Source of the DNA: Plectonema cf. radiosum LEGE 06105
Lineage (GTDB): Bacteria > Cyanobacteriota > Cyanobacteriia > Cyanobacteriales > Nostocaceae
DNA length: 50,711 nt
Assembly (NCBI RefSeq): GCF_015207665.1
Contig: NZ_JADEWL010000035.1
Coordinates: forward strand, 1 to 50,711
Reading direction: 5' to 3'
Part shown: positions 27,623 to 36,749 of the stretch, in pieces
Position numbering within the stretch: the stretch's first letter is position 1
How the letters are laid out: each line of letters starts with the position of its first letter
Notes under the pieces: generated by a model
What the model was told of the DNA's origin: nothing
Seen by the model: only the letters and a program-made list of their open reading frames with translations
Database searches by the model: none
Position numbers and translations under genes: made by a program

Positions 27623-30600
27623 ATGACCAATTTCTCTTCTACTGAAAAAAAATCTAAATCCGCAAATCGCAAGCGTGTTTTGTTACAGATACTTAATCGT
27701 GGTGGATTGGCTTTGAGCGGATTATCCCTTGTGGGAACTGTCGCTGGTATTTGGCGAATACAGAGTTTTATTCAGAAAGATTTAGCTCCTTTAGTAGAAA
27801 AAAATCTTACTACTATTATTGACCGTCCGCTACAGTTGGGAAAAGTCGAAGGTTTTTCACTATCTGGAGTTAGGTTTGGAGCTTCGGCTATTCCAGCCAC
27901 AGCAACAGACCCTGACCAGGTGAAAGCTGATGCTGTAGAAGTCGGGTTTGACCCACTACAATTACTGTTTCATCGTAGATTAAAACTAGATGTAACTTTA
28001 GTCAACCCCCTTGGCTATGTTGAGCAAGACCAACAGGGGCGCTGGATTAATACTAAAATTGTTTTACCCGATCAACCAGGAGCGATCGCGATCGATGTGG
28101 ATGAGGTTCGTTTGCGTAATGGTAATCTAGCATTAATGCCGTTTGTGGAGAATCGGCAAGTTACTTCCCCAAAGGTAGTTTTTTCAGACCTCAATGGTTA
28201 TGCAAAATTTATCGATAATTATCAGCTAGTTCGGTTTGAAGTTGGGGGACAACCGGGACGTACTGGTAGTATTTCCGCGACGGGAAGGATAGATATTAAA
28301 AATAAAACGGGTAATTTACAGTTACAGGCAAAAGATTTATTCACGGATGAAGTTACACCTATTGTCAATTTACCAGTTAAGTTCCAAGGTGGGCGGATAA
28401 ATGGCGATTTACAGGTTAAATTGCCAGGAGAAGAAATACAGCCTTTGTTATACGGCAGCGCTCACGTAGAAGGGTTGACTTTGACAATACCCCGAATGCC
28501 AAAACCACTGGTTAATTCTCAAGGAATGTTAAAGTTTGATGGCACAAAAATCGGACTCAATGATGTAATCACCAGTTACGGTAAAATTCCTTTGAGCGGT
28601 GGTGGTACCATTGATTTGCAAACAGGTTACAATTTGACCGCTCGTGTCAACGCAGCCAGCGTCAACGATACTTTACAAAGTCTTGATGTTCAATCACCTT
28701 TACCCGTTGGTGGAGTCGTTAAAGCCGATTTGACTCTCAGAGGGGCTATTACTCGACCGATTCTTTCGGGTACTGTTGCTACTGTTAAGCCAGGAATTGT
28801 TGATCAAGTTAAATTTAAAAGCGCTAGTACTAAGTTTGATTTTGTCAGTGCTGATTCGACGGTAACATTTACAGATATTCGCGGTATTGCTGCTGTCGGC
28901 GGTGAAGTTCGAGGCGATGGTAAAATTCTCATCGGCGATGATAATCTTAATCGCAAGTCCCAAGTTGATTTTAATTTCCGCACAAGTAATGCACCAGGAG
29001 ATAGTCTAGCTAAGATTTACAATATCCCTACACCTGGTTTGCAAGTGGGTACCGTCGCAGCTACAGTTAATCTCCGTGGAAATCCTGAAAATATTAATAC
29101 ATTCGTTAAATTTAATGCTCCACAAGCGACTTATCCAGCAACGGGTGAAGTAATTGTGAATCGCGAAAGAAGTTTCTCATTCCGTAATGTTGCTTTGTCT
29201 GTGGCTGGTGGTAAGGCTTTGGCTTATGGTAGTTGGAATCAACAGGGCTGGCAGGCTGTAGCGGATACTAAAGGTATAAAAGTCAATCAGTTAATCGCCG
29301 GTACTCCGCCGTGCAACGGCGGAGCCTGCGGCGATCGGCGTTCCCCGATCAATCAAGAGCAGTTACAAAAAGTAAATTTAGATAGCGCTAATTTTAACGG
29401 TCGAGTGATTATTTCGGGAAGTTCGACACCGTTTAAAATTGCTCAAGTTCGTACCGAAAATGCCAATATTGCAGTTGCTGGGGGTACTGTTGCAGTTAAT
29501 TCTGTGAAGTTTGACGAGCAAAAGTTTTCCGCTGAGTTAGTAGCTTCTGGGGTTCAAGTAGGACGTTTGTTAAAAGATTCTAATTTACCTGTTAATGCTC
29601 CTTTGAATGGCAAGTTTCAAGTATCGGGTAATACAAATAATTTTGATACCAAAACCTTGGTTGTTCAAGGTAATGCAAGTTTAGCTACGCCTGGGGGAAG
29701 AATTACGGCGAATAACATCCAAGTTAGTAATGGTGTATACTTAGCGCAAGTCAAGGCAAATAACTTGCAATTACAGCAATTATCTCCGCAAATACCGCAG
29801 TTTGTGAAAGGAAGAGTAACGGGGGAATTTGATGTTGCTGGTGCGGTAGATTCCTTTGAACCGGAAAGTATAGTCGCGACAGGTCAAGCGAGAATAAATA
29901 CCGCAGATGGTATTATTAATGCGAATCAGATTCAGGTTAAAGACGGGGTTTATTTAGCTCAAGTAGCTGCAAATAATGTCCGAGTTAAGGATTTATCACC
30001 CCAGGTTCCCCAGTCGTTTTCAGGAAGATTGACGGGTAAATTTAAGGTTGCTGGTGCGTTAAATTCCTTTACACCAGAAAGTTTAATAATTTCTGGTCAA
30101 GGAAATTTAAATACTGCTGCTGGTTTGATTCGAGCGAGTGATATTCAGTTTGCCAGAGGATTTTATCGAGCCAAGATAGCAACGAATAATGTAGAGTTAC
30201 AGCAGTTATCACCACAAATTCCCAATTCATTTCCCGGAAAGTTAACCGGGAAATTTGATGTTGCTGGTTCGGTAAAATCTCCTGAAGATTTAACTGTATC
30301 TGGGAGTGCTTTGATAAATGCTGGTGGTGGTAGGATTACAGCATCGGATATTGTGGTGAATAACGGTAAGTATCAAGCACAAGTTGATGCAAATAATTTA
30401 GATATACAGCAGTTATCACCACAAATTCCCAAGTCATTTCCAGGAAGATTGACAGGTAAATTTAATATTGCTGGTTCGATCAATTCCTTTGAAGATTTAA
30501 CTGCTTCGGGGAATGCTTTAATAAATGCCGGTGGTGGTAATATTACAGCGTCGAATATTTTAGTTAATAAAGGACGCTATCAAGCTGCGGTAAAAGCTGC

Positions 30601-33600
30601 TGGTGTTGAATTAAACAGATTAAACCAAGGCTTACAAGGTAAAATTAGCAGTAATTTACAAGTTACAGGGAACTTGAAAAATCCAAATTTAGCGAACTTA
30701 AATGCTGCTGGTGAAGTGCAGTTATCCCAAGGAGTTCCCGGATTTGAACAACCAATAAATGCAGTCATCGCTTGGACTGGAAATAAGTTAAACATTGAAA
30801 AAGCAACTGCACCGGGTTTGAATATTAGTGGTGATATTTTAGCCAATGCAAAAGCTGACCGAATACCGGAAATTACGCAATTAAATTTGAATGTTCAAGC
30901 TAGTAATTATAATTTAGAACAGTTACCTCTAAAAATTCCCAATGTAGTAAATGTAGCCGGTAAAGTTGATTTTAACGGCAAAATTACTGGTAAACTGCCT
31001 TTACCAAATGTAGTAGGAAAAATAGCACTACGAAATTTTGTAATTAATGATATAGCTTTTGAACCAACTTTAACTGGAAGCATCCAATCACAATCCGCAA
31101 AAGGTTTACAATTGAACCTTGCGGGTAAACAAGACCAAATTGCAGTTAAATTAAATAGTAATAATCGACCAGAATCTTTCTTAATTAAACGTGGTGAAAC
31201 ATTTGCTTCCGGTCAATCCCAAGGTGATATTTTAGCACTCAATGTCAATCAATTCCCTTTACAGTTATTAAAAATACCTTTACCAGTTAATCGCTATCTT
31301 GGTTCTGGTAAAATTGCTGGAACCTTCGACGGAAATTTACAAATTAATCAAAAAACTTTTGCTACAGCTTCGGGAAATATCGCCATTAAAAATCCAGAAA
31401 TCGGTCGTTTAAAAGGCGATAAATTAGTTGCCAAGTTTAGCTACAATGATGATAATTTTGTGATTAATCAAGGAGAATTTAGCAAAGGTGAAAGTAGTTA
31501 TATGATTGCGGGTAGAGTAAATAACTTAACTAAAGAACCGCAAATTCAAGGTAAATTAAACATCAAACAAGGAAAAGTCCAAGATGTATTAATGGCTTTA
31601 CAAATATATGAATTAGAAGATATCCAGCGTAATTTTGAAGAACCTACCTATGGTAAAGCAAGTGAATTAGAAACCATTGCAATAGGTCTACCAAATCAAT
31701 CTTTATCAACTCAATTACGACGCTTTTCAGAAATCAAAAGATTATTAGCATTGCAAAAACAACAGCGACGTGAAGCTACTATTTTTCCAGAATTAGCAGA
31801 TTTGCAAGGTACTTTCAATGCGGAAGTGAGCGTAGATACTAATGAAAATAAAGAATTAGCCACACAATTTAATATTCAAGGTGAAAACTTTAGTTGGGGT
31901 CCCGAAGAAGATCCAAACCGTTATAATGCAAAACAAGTAATTGCTCAAGGTGCGTTTGAAAACGGAATTTTAAGATTAACACCATTACGAATCGAATCAA
32001 CTAATCGACTATTTAGCTTTAGCGGTACAATTGGTGGTGATGAACAATTCGGTAATTTACAAGTCAATAATTTTCCGATAGAACTACTTAATAACTTTGT
32101 TAATTTACCAATTGGTTTAACAGGAAATCTGGATGCAAAAGCAGCAATAGCCGGTAGTATTGCAAATCCTTTAACCAAAGGAGAATTAACAATTAGCGAT
32201 GGAACATTAAATCAACAAGGAGTCGAATCAGCAGCAGCTAGTTTCAGTTATATTAACGGAAGCTTGAATTTTGCTAGTAACGTAATGGTTGAAAATTCTC
32301 AACCAGTTGAGATTAACGGGAATATTCCTTACAAATTACCTTTTGCTTCAGTAACACCCGAAAGTAATCAAATTAAATTAGATGTAAATGTTAAAAATGA
32401 GGGATTAGCGGTATTAAATTTGTTTACTAATCAAGCAACCTTTGAACAAGGTGAAGGAGAAGTTAAATTAACAGTACGCGGAACTTTAGATAAACCAATA
32501 TTAGAAGGAAATGCTACTCTGAATAATGCCATATTTTCCGCTCAAGCTTTACCTGAGAAATTAACAAATGTAACCGGAGAAGTCAAGTTTGATTTTGACA
32601 CGATAAGAGTAGAAAATCTGCAAGGAAACTTTAGTAAGGGTAAAGTGGTAGCCCAAGGTCAAATTCCTGTATATGATGACCAATTGATTCAAATTCAAAA
32701 TCCACTTTCCGTCACTTTAGATAAATTAGCAGTAAACCTCAAAGGACTTTATCAAGGTGGTGTTGCAGGTAACGTCATGATTAAAGGTTCTGCTTTGAAT
32801 CCGGTTATTAGTGGTAATGTCAATTTAGATAACGGTTTAGTATTGCTACCCGAAAATGACACTAATAATGCGATTGTTAGCAATAAAGGAATTGAACGTG
32901 TAAAAGTAGCTAAACAAATTAATAATAATGAAAATACTAGAGGTAAATTTAATAATTTACAATTAACTTTGGGTAAAAAAGTAAAAGTAGAACGTCCGCC
33001 AATTATTAGTATTGAAGCAACTGGAAATTTGAATGTAAATGGTACATTTAGTAATCCCGTACCAGTAGGAACTTTAAACTTAAAAAAAGGAGGAGTCAAC
33101 TTATTTACTACCCAGTTTAATCTGGCTCGTGGTGAAAACAATACCGCCACATTTAGAGCAAATCAACCCCGCGACCCAATTTTAGATATTAGTTTATTTG
33201 CTAAAGTATTAGATGTAATTCAAAGTTCTGATTTTAGTAAAAATGCAACAGGTTTAGCAGCTTTAGAAACAGTTCGTGTAGATGCAATTGTCAATGGTTT
33301 CGCAAGTAAACTCAACGAAAACTTGGAGTTAAAAAGTAGTCCCGCACGTAGCGAAACAGAAATTGTGGCTTTATTAGGTGGCGGATATGATGGTGAAGGA
33401 AGAGGTAATTCTACTGTGGGATTACTTAATATTGCAGGTTCTGCTGTTTTAGGTAATTTTCAAACAACTTTTGACCAAATTGGCACTGCTTTTGGTTTAA
33501 ACGAACTGCGAATATTTCCAACTATTATTTCCGATAATCCCGAAGCAGGAAAAAGCAGTTCAAGTGTGGAATTAGCAGCAGAAGCTGGAGTCGATATTAC

Positions 33601-33757
33601 CAATAGAATTTCGATTTCCGCTTTAAAACTTTTGACCGCAGATGACCCATTTCAATGGGGTATTAATTACAGTTTAAAGGATAACATTCGTCTTCGTGGT
33701 TCGACTAATTTCGATGATGATAATCGTGCTGTTATTGAGTATCAAAGAAGGTTTTAA
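27623..33757 (+). CDS. tamB: TamB-like translocation and assembly protein (DUF490)
   Basis: TamB proteins bridge inner and outer membranes as a long beta-groove, and are linked to outer-membrane protein assembly and lipid transport. The 2044-residue protein has one N-terminal membrane helix (about 28-50), thousands of bases of beta-repeat sequence, and a C-terminal DUF490 domain ending in the family's aromatic tail IEYQRRF. Residues about 715-960 hold internal repeats of 70-73 residues with LSPQIP and GRLTGKF. Cyanobacterial members are commonly this large. Residues 560-576 (TPPCNGGACGDRRSP) come from a GC-rich palindromic insertion and contain the only two cysteines of the protein. Its outer-membrane partner is not adjacent. 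Confidence 0.88.
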   Translation: MTNFSSTEKKSKSANRKRVLLQILNRGGLALSGLSLVGTVAGIWRIQSFIQKDLAPLVEKNLTTIIDRPLQLGKVEGFSLSGVRFGASAIPATATDPDQVKADAVEVGFDPLQLLFHRRLKLDVTLVNPLGYVEQDQQGRWINTKIVLPDQPGAIAIDVDEVRLRNGNLALMPFVENRQVTSPKVVFSDLNGYAKFIDNYQLVRFEVGGQPGRTGSISATGRIDIKNKTGNLQLQAKDLFTDEVTPIVNLPVKFQGGRINGDLQVKLPGEEIQPLLYGSAHVEGLTLTIPRMPKPLVNSQGMLKFDGTKIGLNDVITSYGKIPLSGGGTIDLQTGYNLTARVNAASVNDTLQSLDVQSPLPVGGVVKADLTLRGAITRPILSGTVATVKPGIVDQVKFKSASTKFDFVSADSTVTFTDIRGIAAVGGEVRGDGKILIGDDNLNRKSQVDFNFRTSNAPGDSLAKIYNIPTPGLQVGTVAATVNLRGNPENINTFVKFNAPQATYPATGEVIVNRERSFSFRNVALSVAGGKALAYGSWNQQGWQAVADTKGIKVNQLIAGTPPCNGGACGDRRSPINQEQLQKVNLDSANFNGRVIISGSSTPFKIAQVRTENANIAVAGGTVAVNSVKFDEQKFSAELVASGVQVGRLLKDSNLPVNAPLNGKFQVSGNTNNFDTKTLVVQGNASLATPGGRITANNIQVSNGVYLAQVKANNLQLQQLSPQIPQFVKGRVTGEFDVAGAVDSFEPESIVATGQARINTADGIINANQIQVKDGVYLAQVAANNVRVKDLSPQVPQSFSGRLTGKFKVAGALNSFTPESLIISGQGNLNTAAGLIRASDIQFARGFYRAKIATNNVELQQLSPQIPNSFPGKLTGKFDVAGSVKSPEDLTVSGSALINAGGGRITASDIVVNNGKYQAQVDANNLDIQQLSPQIPKSFPGRLTGKFNIAGSINSFEDLTASGNALINAGGGNITASNILVNKGRYQAAVKAAGVELNRLNQGLQGKISSNLQVTGNLKNPNLANLNAAGEVQLSQGVPGFEQPINAVIAWTGNKLNIEKATAPGLNISGDILANAKADRIPEITQLNLNVQASNYNLEQLPLKIPNVVNVAGKVDFNGKITGKLPLPNVVGKIALRNFVINDIAFEPTLTGSIQSQSAKGLQLNLAGKQDQIAVKLNSNNRPESFLIKRGETFASGQSQGDILALNVNQFPLQLLKIPLPVNRYLGSGKIAGTFDGNLQINQKTFATASGNIAIKNPEIGRLKGDKLVAKFSYNDDNFVINQGEFSKGESSYMIAGRVNNLTKEPQIQGKLNIKQGKVQDVLMALQIYELEDIQRNFEEPTYGKASELETIAIGLPNQSLSTQLRRFSEIKRLLALQKQQRREATIFPELADLQGTFNAEVSVDTNENKELATQFNIQGENFSWGPEEDPNRYNAKQVIAQGAFENGILRLTPLRIESTNRLFSFSGTIGGDEQFGNLQVNNFPIELLNNFVNLPIGLTGNLDAKAAIAGSIANPLTKGELTISDGTLNQQGVESAAASFSYINGSLNFASNVMVENSQPVEINGNIPYKLPFASVTPESNQIKLDVNVKNEGLAVLNLFTNQATFEQGEGEVKLTVRGTLDKPILEGNATLNNAIFSAQALPEKLTNVTGEVKFDFDTIRVENLQGNFSKGKVVAQGQIPVYDDQLIQIQNPLSVTLDKLAVNLKGLYQGGVAGNVMIKGSALNPVISGNVNLDNGLVLLPENDTNNAIVSNKGIERVKVAKQINNNENTRGKFNNLQLTLGKKVKVERPPIISIEATGNLNVNGTFSNPVPVGTLNLKKGGVNLFTTQFNLARGENNTATFRANQPRDPILDISLFAKVLDVIQSSDFSKNATGLAALETVRVDAIVNGFASKLNENLELKSSPARSETEIVALLGGGYDGEGRGNSTVGLLNIAGSAVLGNFQTTFDQIGTAFGLNELRIFPTIISDNPEAGKSSSSVELAAEAGVDITNRISISALKLLTADDPFQWGINYSLKDNIRLRGSTNFDDDNRAVIEYQRRF
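29304..29350. repeat. palindromic repeat inserted in frame in the TamB-like gene
   Basis: CTCCGCCGT (29304-29312) pairs with ACGGCGGAG (29316-29324), and GATCGG (29333-29338) with CCGATC (29345-29350). This GC-rich double hairpin stands in AT-rich coding DNA, keeps the frame and encodes TPPCNGGACGDRRSP. Similar GC-rich double hairpins occur between genes, for example at 6297-6340. Confidence 0.75.
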
Positions 33758-34108
33758 CAGTTATCAGTTATCAGTTATCAGTTATCAGTAACGTTTATAC
33801 AAGCGGGTTTAAGTCCCTCACAAAGAAGGTGGTCGGCGTCTTCTGTATTAGTTTAAATCCCTCACCATACTAAGAGTGTTTACTGTATGACGCTGCCGCG
33901 TCACGCTGCGCTAACACTGTTCACTGTTTTAAGATTAGGGAGTAGGGAGGAGTGAGAAGTTGTAAAACTTCAATTTATCCTGGGGTAAGAAGTCGGGTTT
34001 TTATGACTATTTTTTGTGATTACGGATAGTTATCCTTAAAACCCGACTTCTGTGATTGTTGTCATAATTGATGTAATCCAATTTCAAATAATTATTAGTT
34101 GGTAATTT
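33758..34108. repeat. repeat-rich intergenic region
   Basis: From left to right: tandem CAGTTATCAGTTATCAGTT units (33758-33790), a CCCTCAC-containing pair (33812-33866), a short GC-rich patch, and a full AGAAGTCGGGTTTTTA hairpin with arms at 33988-34003 and 34037-34051. No gene is seen. The hairpin is the last structure before the peptidase start. Confidence 0.6.
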
Positions 34109-35155
34109 ATGAAAAAAAATCTTATATTTATAATTTTAATAATAGTTGGTGTTGCTGTTGCGATATTATTCGGCGATAAATTTTTTAGTCAACCAGAAGA
34201 AACTGCTGTTATTAATAATATTCAAATAGAAACTCCATTACCAAAAAAAGAACCTCAAACAGTAGCTATTAATCCTCCTCAAGTTGATTCACAACGATTA
34301 TTTGCTAATGTGCAAAAGTTGAGTTTTCAGCGTTTTACAGATGCAGAACGCAGACGTACTCGAGATTATATTACCAAGGAATTAAAAAAACTGGGTTGGG
34401 AACCCGCTTTAGAAGAATTCCCCACAGGTGTTAATATTTTCACAGAAAAACAAGGTCGCGATCGCAATGCTGGATCAATCCTAATTGCAGCACATTACGA
34501 TACCGTTTTGAATTCTCCTGGTGCTGATGATAATGCTAGCGGTGTTGCGGTATTACTCGAAATTGCTCGACTTTTCGGTTCTAGTTCGACTCCTCGAACT
34601 TTGCAATTAGCATTTTTCGATAAGGAAGAAGCTGGTTTATTAGGTAGTCGTGCTTTTGTGAATAATCCAGCACGTTTAGAAAATTTGCGCGGTGTAGTTG
34701 TTTTAGATATGGTGGGTTACGCTTGCTATACATCCGGTTGTCAGAAATCTCCCTCCGGTTTACCGATAACTCCAATTAGTGACAAAGGTGATTTTTTAGC
34801 AGTGGTAGGTGATACGGAACATTTACCATTAATTAATGTCTTTAATAATGTTGAGAATGTTGAGAATAATATTAATAATTCATCTAAATTACCACCAGTA
34901 TTTACTTTACCAGTTCCCCTCAAAGGTGTATTTACTCCAGATGTTTTACGTAGTGACCACGCACCATTTTGGCTGCAAGGAATCGGTGCTTTATTAGTTA
35001 CTGACACGGCAAATTTACGCAGTTATTATTATCATCAACCAAGCGATACTCCTGCTAATATTGAACGTAATTTTTTTACAGGTGCAGCACAATTAATTGT
35101 TAATGTTACTGATTCTTTATTGCAGGGTAGCGGTAGTTTAGCAACACCTAATTAA
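34109..35155 (+). CDS. M28-family zinc metallopeptidase, membrane-anchored or exported
   Basis: The 348-residue protein begins with an uncleaved or cleaved hydrophobic signal (about 4-25). The M28 domain follows from about residue 60, with the metal ligands in AAHYDT (His), GADDNASG (bridging Asp), DKEEAGLLGS (Glu pair), VVLDMVGY (Asp) and YYHQPSDT (His). M28 enzymes are aminopeptidases or related two-zinc hydrolases; cyanobacterial glutaminyl cyclase-like relatives also exist, and the substrate here is open. Two cysteines in YACYTSGC may form a disulfide, consistent with export. It has its own upstream region with a hairpin repeat. Confidence 0.87.
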   Translation: MKKNLIFIILIIVGVAVAILFGDKFFSQPEETAVINNIQIETPLPKKEPQTVAINPPQVDSQRLFANVQKLSFQRFTDAERRRTRDYITKELKKLGWEPALEEFPTGVNIFTEKQGRDRNAGSILIAAHYDTVLNSPGADDNASGVAVLLEIARLFGSSSTPRTLQLAFFDKEEAGLLGSRAFVNNPARLENLRGVVVLDMVGYACYTSGCQKSPSGLPITPISDKGDFLAVVGDTEHLPLINVFNNVENVENNINNSSKLPPVFTLPVPLKGVFTPDVLRSDHAPFWLQGIGALLVTDTANLRSYYYHQPSDTPANIERNFFTGAAQLIVNVTDSLLQGSGSLATPN

Positions 35156-35184
35156 CCGAATTAATAATTTTTATCCGGCTGCTA

Positions 35185-35262
35185 TCCAGGCAAAACCCAC
35201 CTACACGGATATAGTCCACGTAGGTGGACTTTGGGTGTGTAGGCGCGGTTTTAACCGCCAGC
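35185..35262. repeat. single double-hairpin element related to the 91-bp unit
   Basis: CCACCTAC and GTAGGTGG form the first hairpin, and GCGGTT-TT-AACCGC the second, joined by GACTTTGGGTGTGTAG. The arrangement equals that of the tandem unit at 12716-13261, but the arm sequences differ in a compensating way. Its right end overlaps the last five codons of the acetyltransferase gene on the minus strand. Confidence 0.65.
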
Positions 35263-35709
35263 TTTATTCATAAAAGTTACAGGAACTCCAATTAATTGTT
35301 TACCCAATTGAGATAACCTAAATTTACTTTTAAGAGATACTGGTAAATCTTGAAAATCAATTTGTTGAAAGCCAAGTTTTTGATAGTAATTAACTAATTT
35401 ATTACCCAAACATTCCAAATACAGTGGTTGAGTCGCCTGATTAATCAAATGTTGCGTGAGAAAAGTTCCCAAACCGCGATTTCTCCAGTTTTTTGCTACA
35501 ACTAAACTACCAAGTTCTTGAGCTTCTCTAAAATTACGCAACTGTCCGCAAGCTATTACATTACTATCGCATTCAACTAACCAAAATTGCTGCCATTTTA
35601 ATTGAGTAGGGTCGAGTTTTGCCTTTAATACTAACCAGCGAATTGATAAAGCATCATTAGATGTAGCTTTGCGGACAATACATCCCTGTGGTAAATGCTT
35701 GATAATCAT
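35251..35709 (-). CDS. GNAT-family N-acetyltransferase
   Basis: GNAT enzymes transfer acetyl from acetyl-CoA to amines. The product (152 residues from ATG 35709) has the N-terminal IRK strand (CIVRKATSNDALSIRWLVL), an acceptor region WQQFWLVECDSNVIACGQL, motif A ELGSLVVAKNWRNRGLGTFL with the acetyl-CoA loop RNRGLG, and motif B YLECLGNKLVNYYQKLGFQ. The frame stays open to 35856, which would overlap the L,D-transpeptidase gene; ATG 35709, preceded by GGGGAAAG, gives a standard start. The last residues NKAGG are encoded by a double-hairpin repeat, so the C-terminus has probably been changed by its insertion. The substrate is unknown. Confidence 0.8.
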   Translation of the reverse strand: MIIKHLPQGCIVRKATSNDALSIRWLVLKAKLDPTQLKWQQFWLVECDSNVIACGQLRNFREAQELGSLVVAKNWRNRGLGTFLTQHLINQATQPLYLECLGNKLVNYYQKLGFQQIDFQDLPVSLKSKFRLSQLGKQLIGVPVTFMNKAGG

Positions 35710-35819
35710 CTTTCCCCGATAATCGCTTCCGATAAAAATAATCTTATCGAAAAGATTGCGATGCCTCCAGCGATGTCCAAGGGGCATATCGCAATTTAAA
35801 TACTCCCTAAACTTTGATA

Positions 35820-36455
35820 TTATGCAAATAGTGTCCCGTAGGTTTGACGACCACATATTCCATCAGATAACAGTCCTTTATCTTTTTGAAACTGTTTAAC
35901 TATCGCTTCTGTTTTCGGACCAAAATCACCGTCAACCGAAACATTATATCCTTTATTCGCTAACTGACGCTGAAGCTTTTTTACATCCCGACCGTTGGCT
36001 CCCTTCTTCAATGTATTATTAAAATTTGGTCGTAGTTCTCCATATACCCTGACAATTGATTTTCCGGGTTTAGTATTGTCATGAATTCGTTTTGCTACTT
36101 CTAAATTGCCAATGCGAACGCATCCATTAGAGTCAGGGAATTCAGGAACCCGTGGATAGTAATGAAGTGCAATTCCCCGTGCATCATCTTGAAAACGTGT
36201 CACCCATTCTGCTTCGGGAAACTGGCTAAAACGACGTTCGTGACGAATTACCGCAAATTCACCTTTGGGAGTACAATTTGTTCCTCTTTTTTTACTGGTT
36301 GCAACGTCGTCGCAATCTATACCAGCCATCCCTTCACCGGGGGTACAATGATAAGGACCTTTTTGCTGTGCTGCTGCATTCGGTCCCGTCCATTCCAGTG
36401 TCACTTCTTGTTTCCATAAGTCAACATTGACTTTTGATATATAAGTTTCTGTCAT
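35820..36455 (-). CDS. L,D-transpeptidase (YkuD) with peptidoglycan-binding domain, no signal peptide
   Basis: YkuD enzymes cross-link or trim peptidoglycan with a catalytic cysteine. In the 211-residue protein the motif is complete: His98 (ALHYYP) and SNGCVRIGN with Cys112 and Arg114. A PG_binding_1 domain follows at about 148-210 (LKKGANGRDVKKLQRQLANK, VDGDFGP, TEAIVKQFQ). The order catalytic then binding domain is fitting, but the N-terminus (MTETYISKVNVDLWKQ) has no signal sequence or membrane helix, and no better upstream start is evident. It either leaves the cell by another route or acts on something in the cytoplasm. The acetyltransferase gene follows 110 bp downstream on the same strand. 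Confidence 0.85.
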   Translation of the reverse strand: MTETYISKVNVDLWKQEVTLEWTGPNAAAQQKGPYHCTPGEGMAGIDCDDVATSKKRGTNCTPKGEFAVIRHERRFSQFPEAEWVTRFQDDARGIALHYYPRVPEFPDSNGCVRIGNLEVAKRIHDNTKPGKSIVRVYGELRPNFNNTLKKGANGRDVKKLQRQLANKGYNVSVDGDFGPKTEAIVKQFQKDKGLLSDGICGRQTYGTLFA

Positions 36456-36688
36456 TAGATTACCATTGATATAGGTGATATTAATTGCATCTTACAAGAA
36501 ATAATTACCTGATGAAAAGTACCCTCAAGAGTTATTTTTTGGATTATTTTTCAGAGAATGTACCGAAAAATCAACAACTATAAAAATGTTTTGATTATTT
36601 ATTAATAATTAATAAAATCAAATTTAACTGGAGATTAATAGTGCTTTTTCGCACATCAAATACCTCAGCATACAGAGTATAGTCAAAT

Positions 36689-36719
36689 TACAAGTACTAA
36701 CTATTACTAAGTACTTGTA
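36689..36719. promoter_or_regulatory. inverted repeat TACAAGTAC-N13-GTACTTGTA
   Basis: A perfect 9-bp inverted repeat with a 13-base spacer lies 30 bp upstream of the subtilase start codon. There is no T-run, so it is not a terminator. It could be an operator or a 5'-leader hairpin. Confidence 0.45.
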
Positions 36720-36749
36720 TTTACAACCCATCTGCGAGGTACCCGTAGT

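Noticed and set aside
32752-33150. 132-residue minus-strand frame in the TamB-like gene
   Set aside because: It lies opposite strongly supported TamB coding sequence and shows no domain of its own.
35820-36455. part of a contractile injection system or prophage
   Set aside because: No tail, sheath, holin or other phage-like genes are found nearby.
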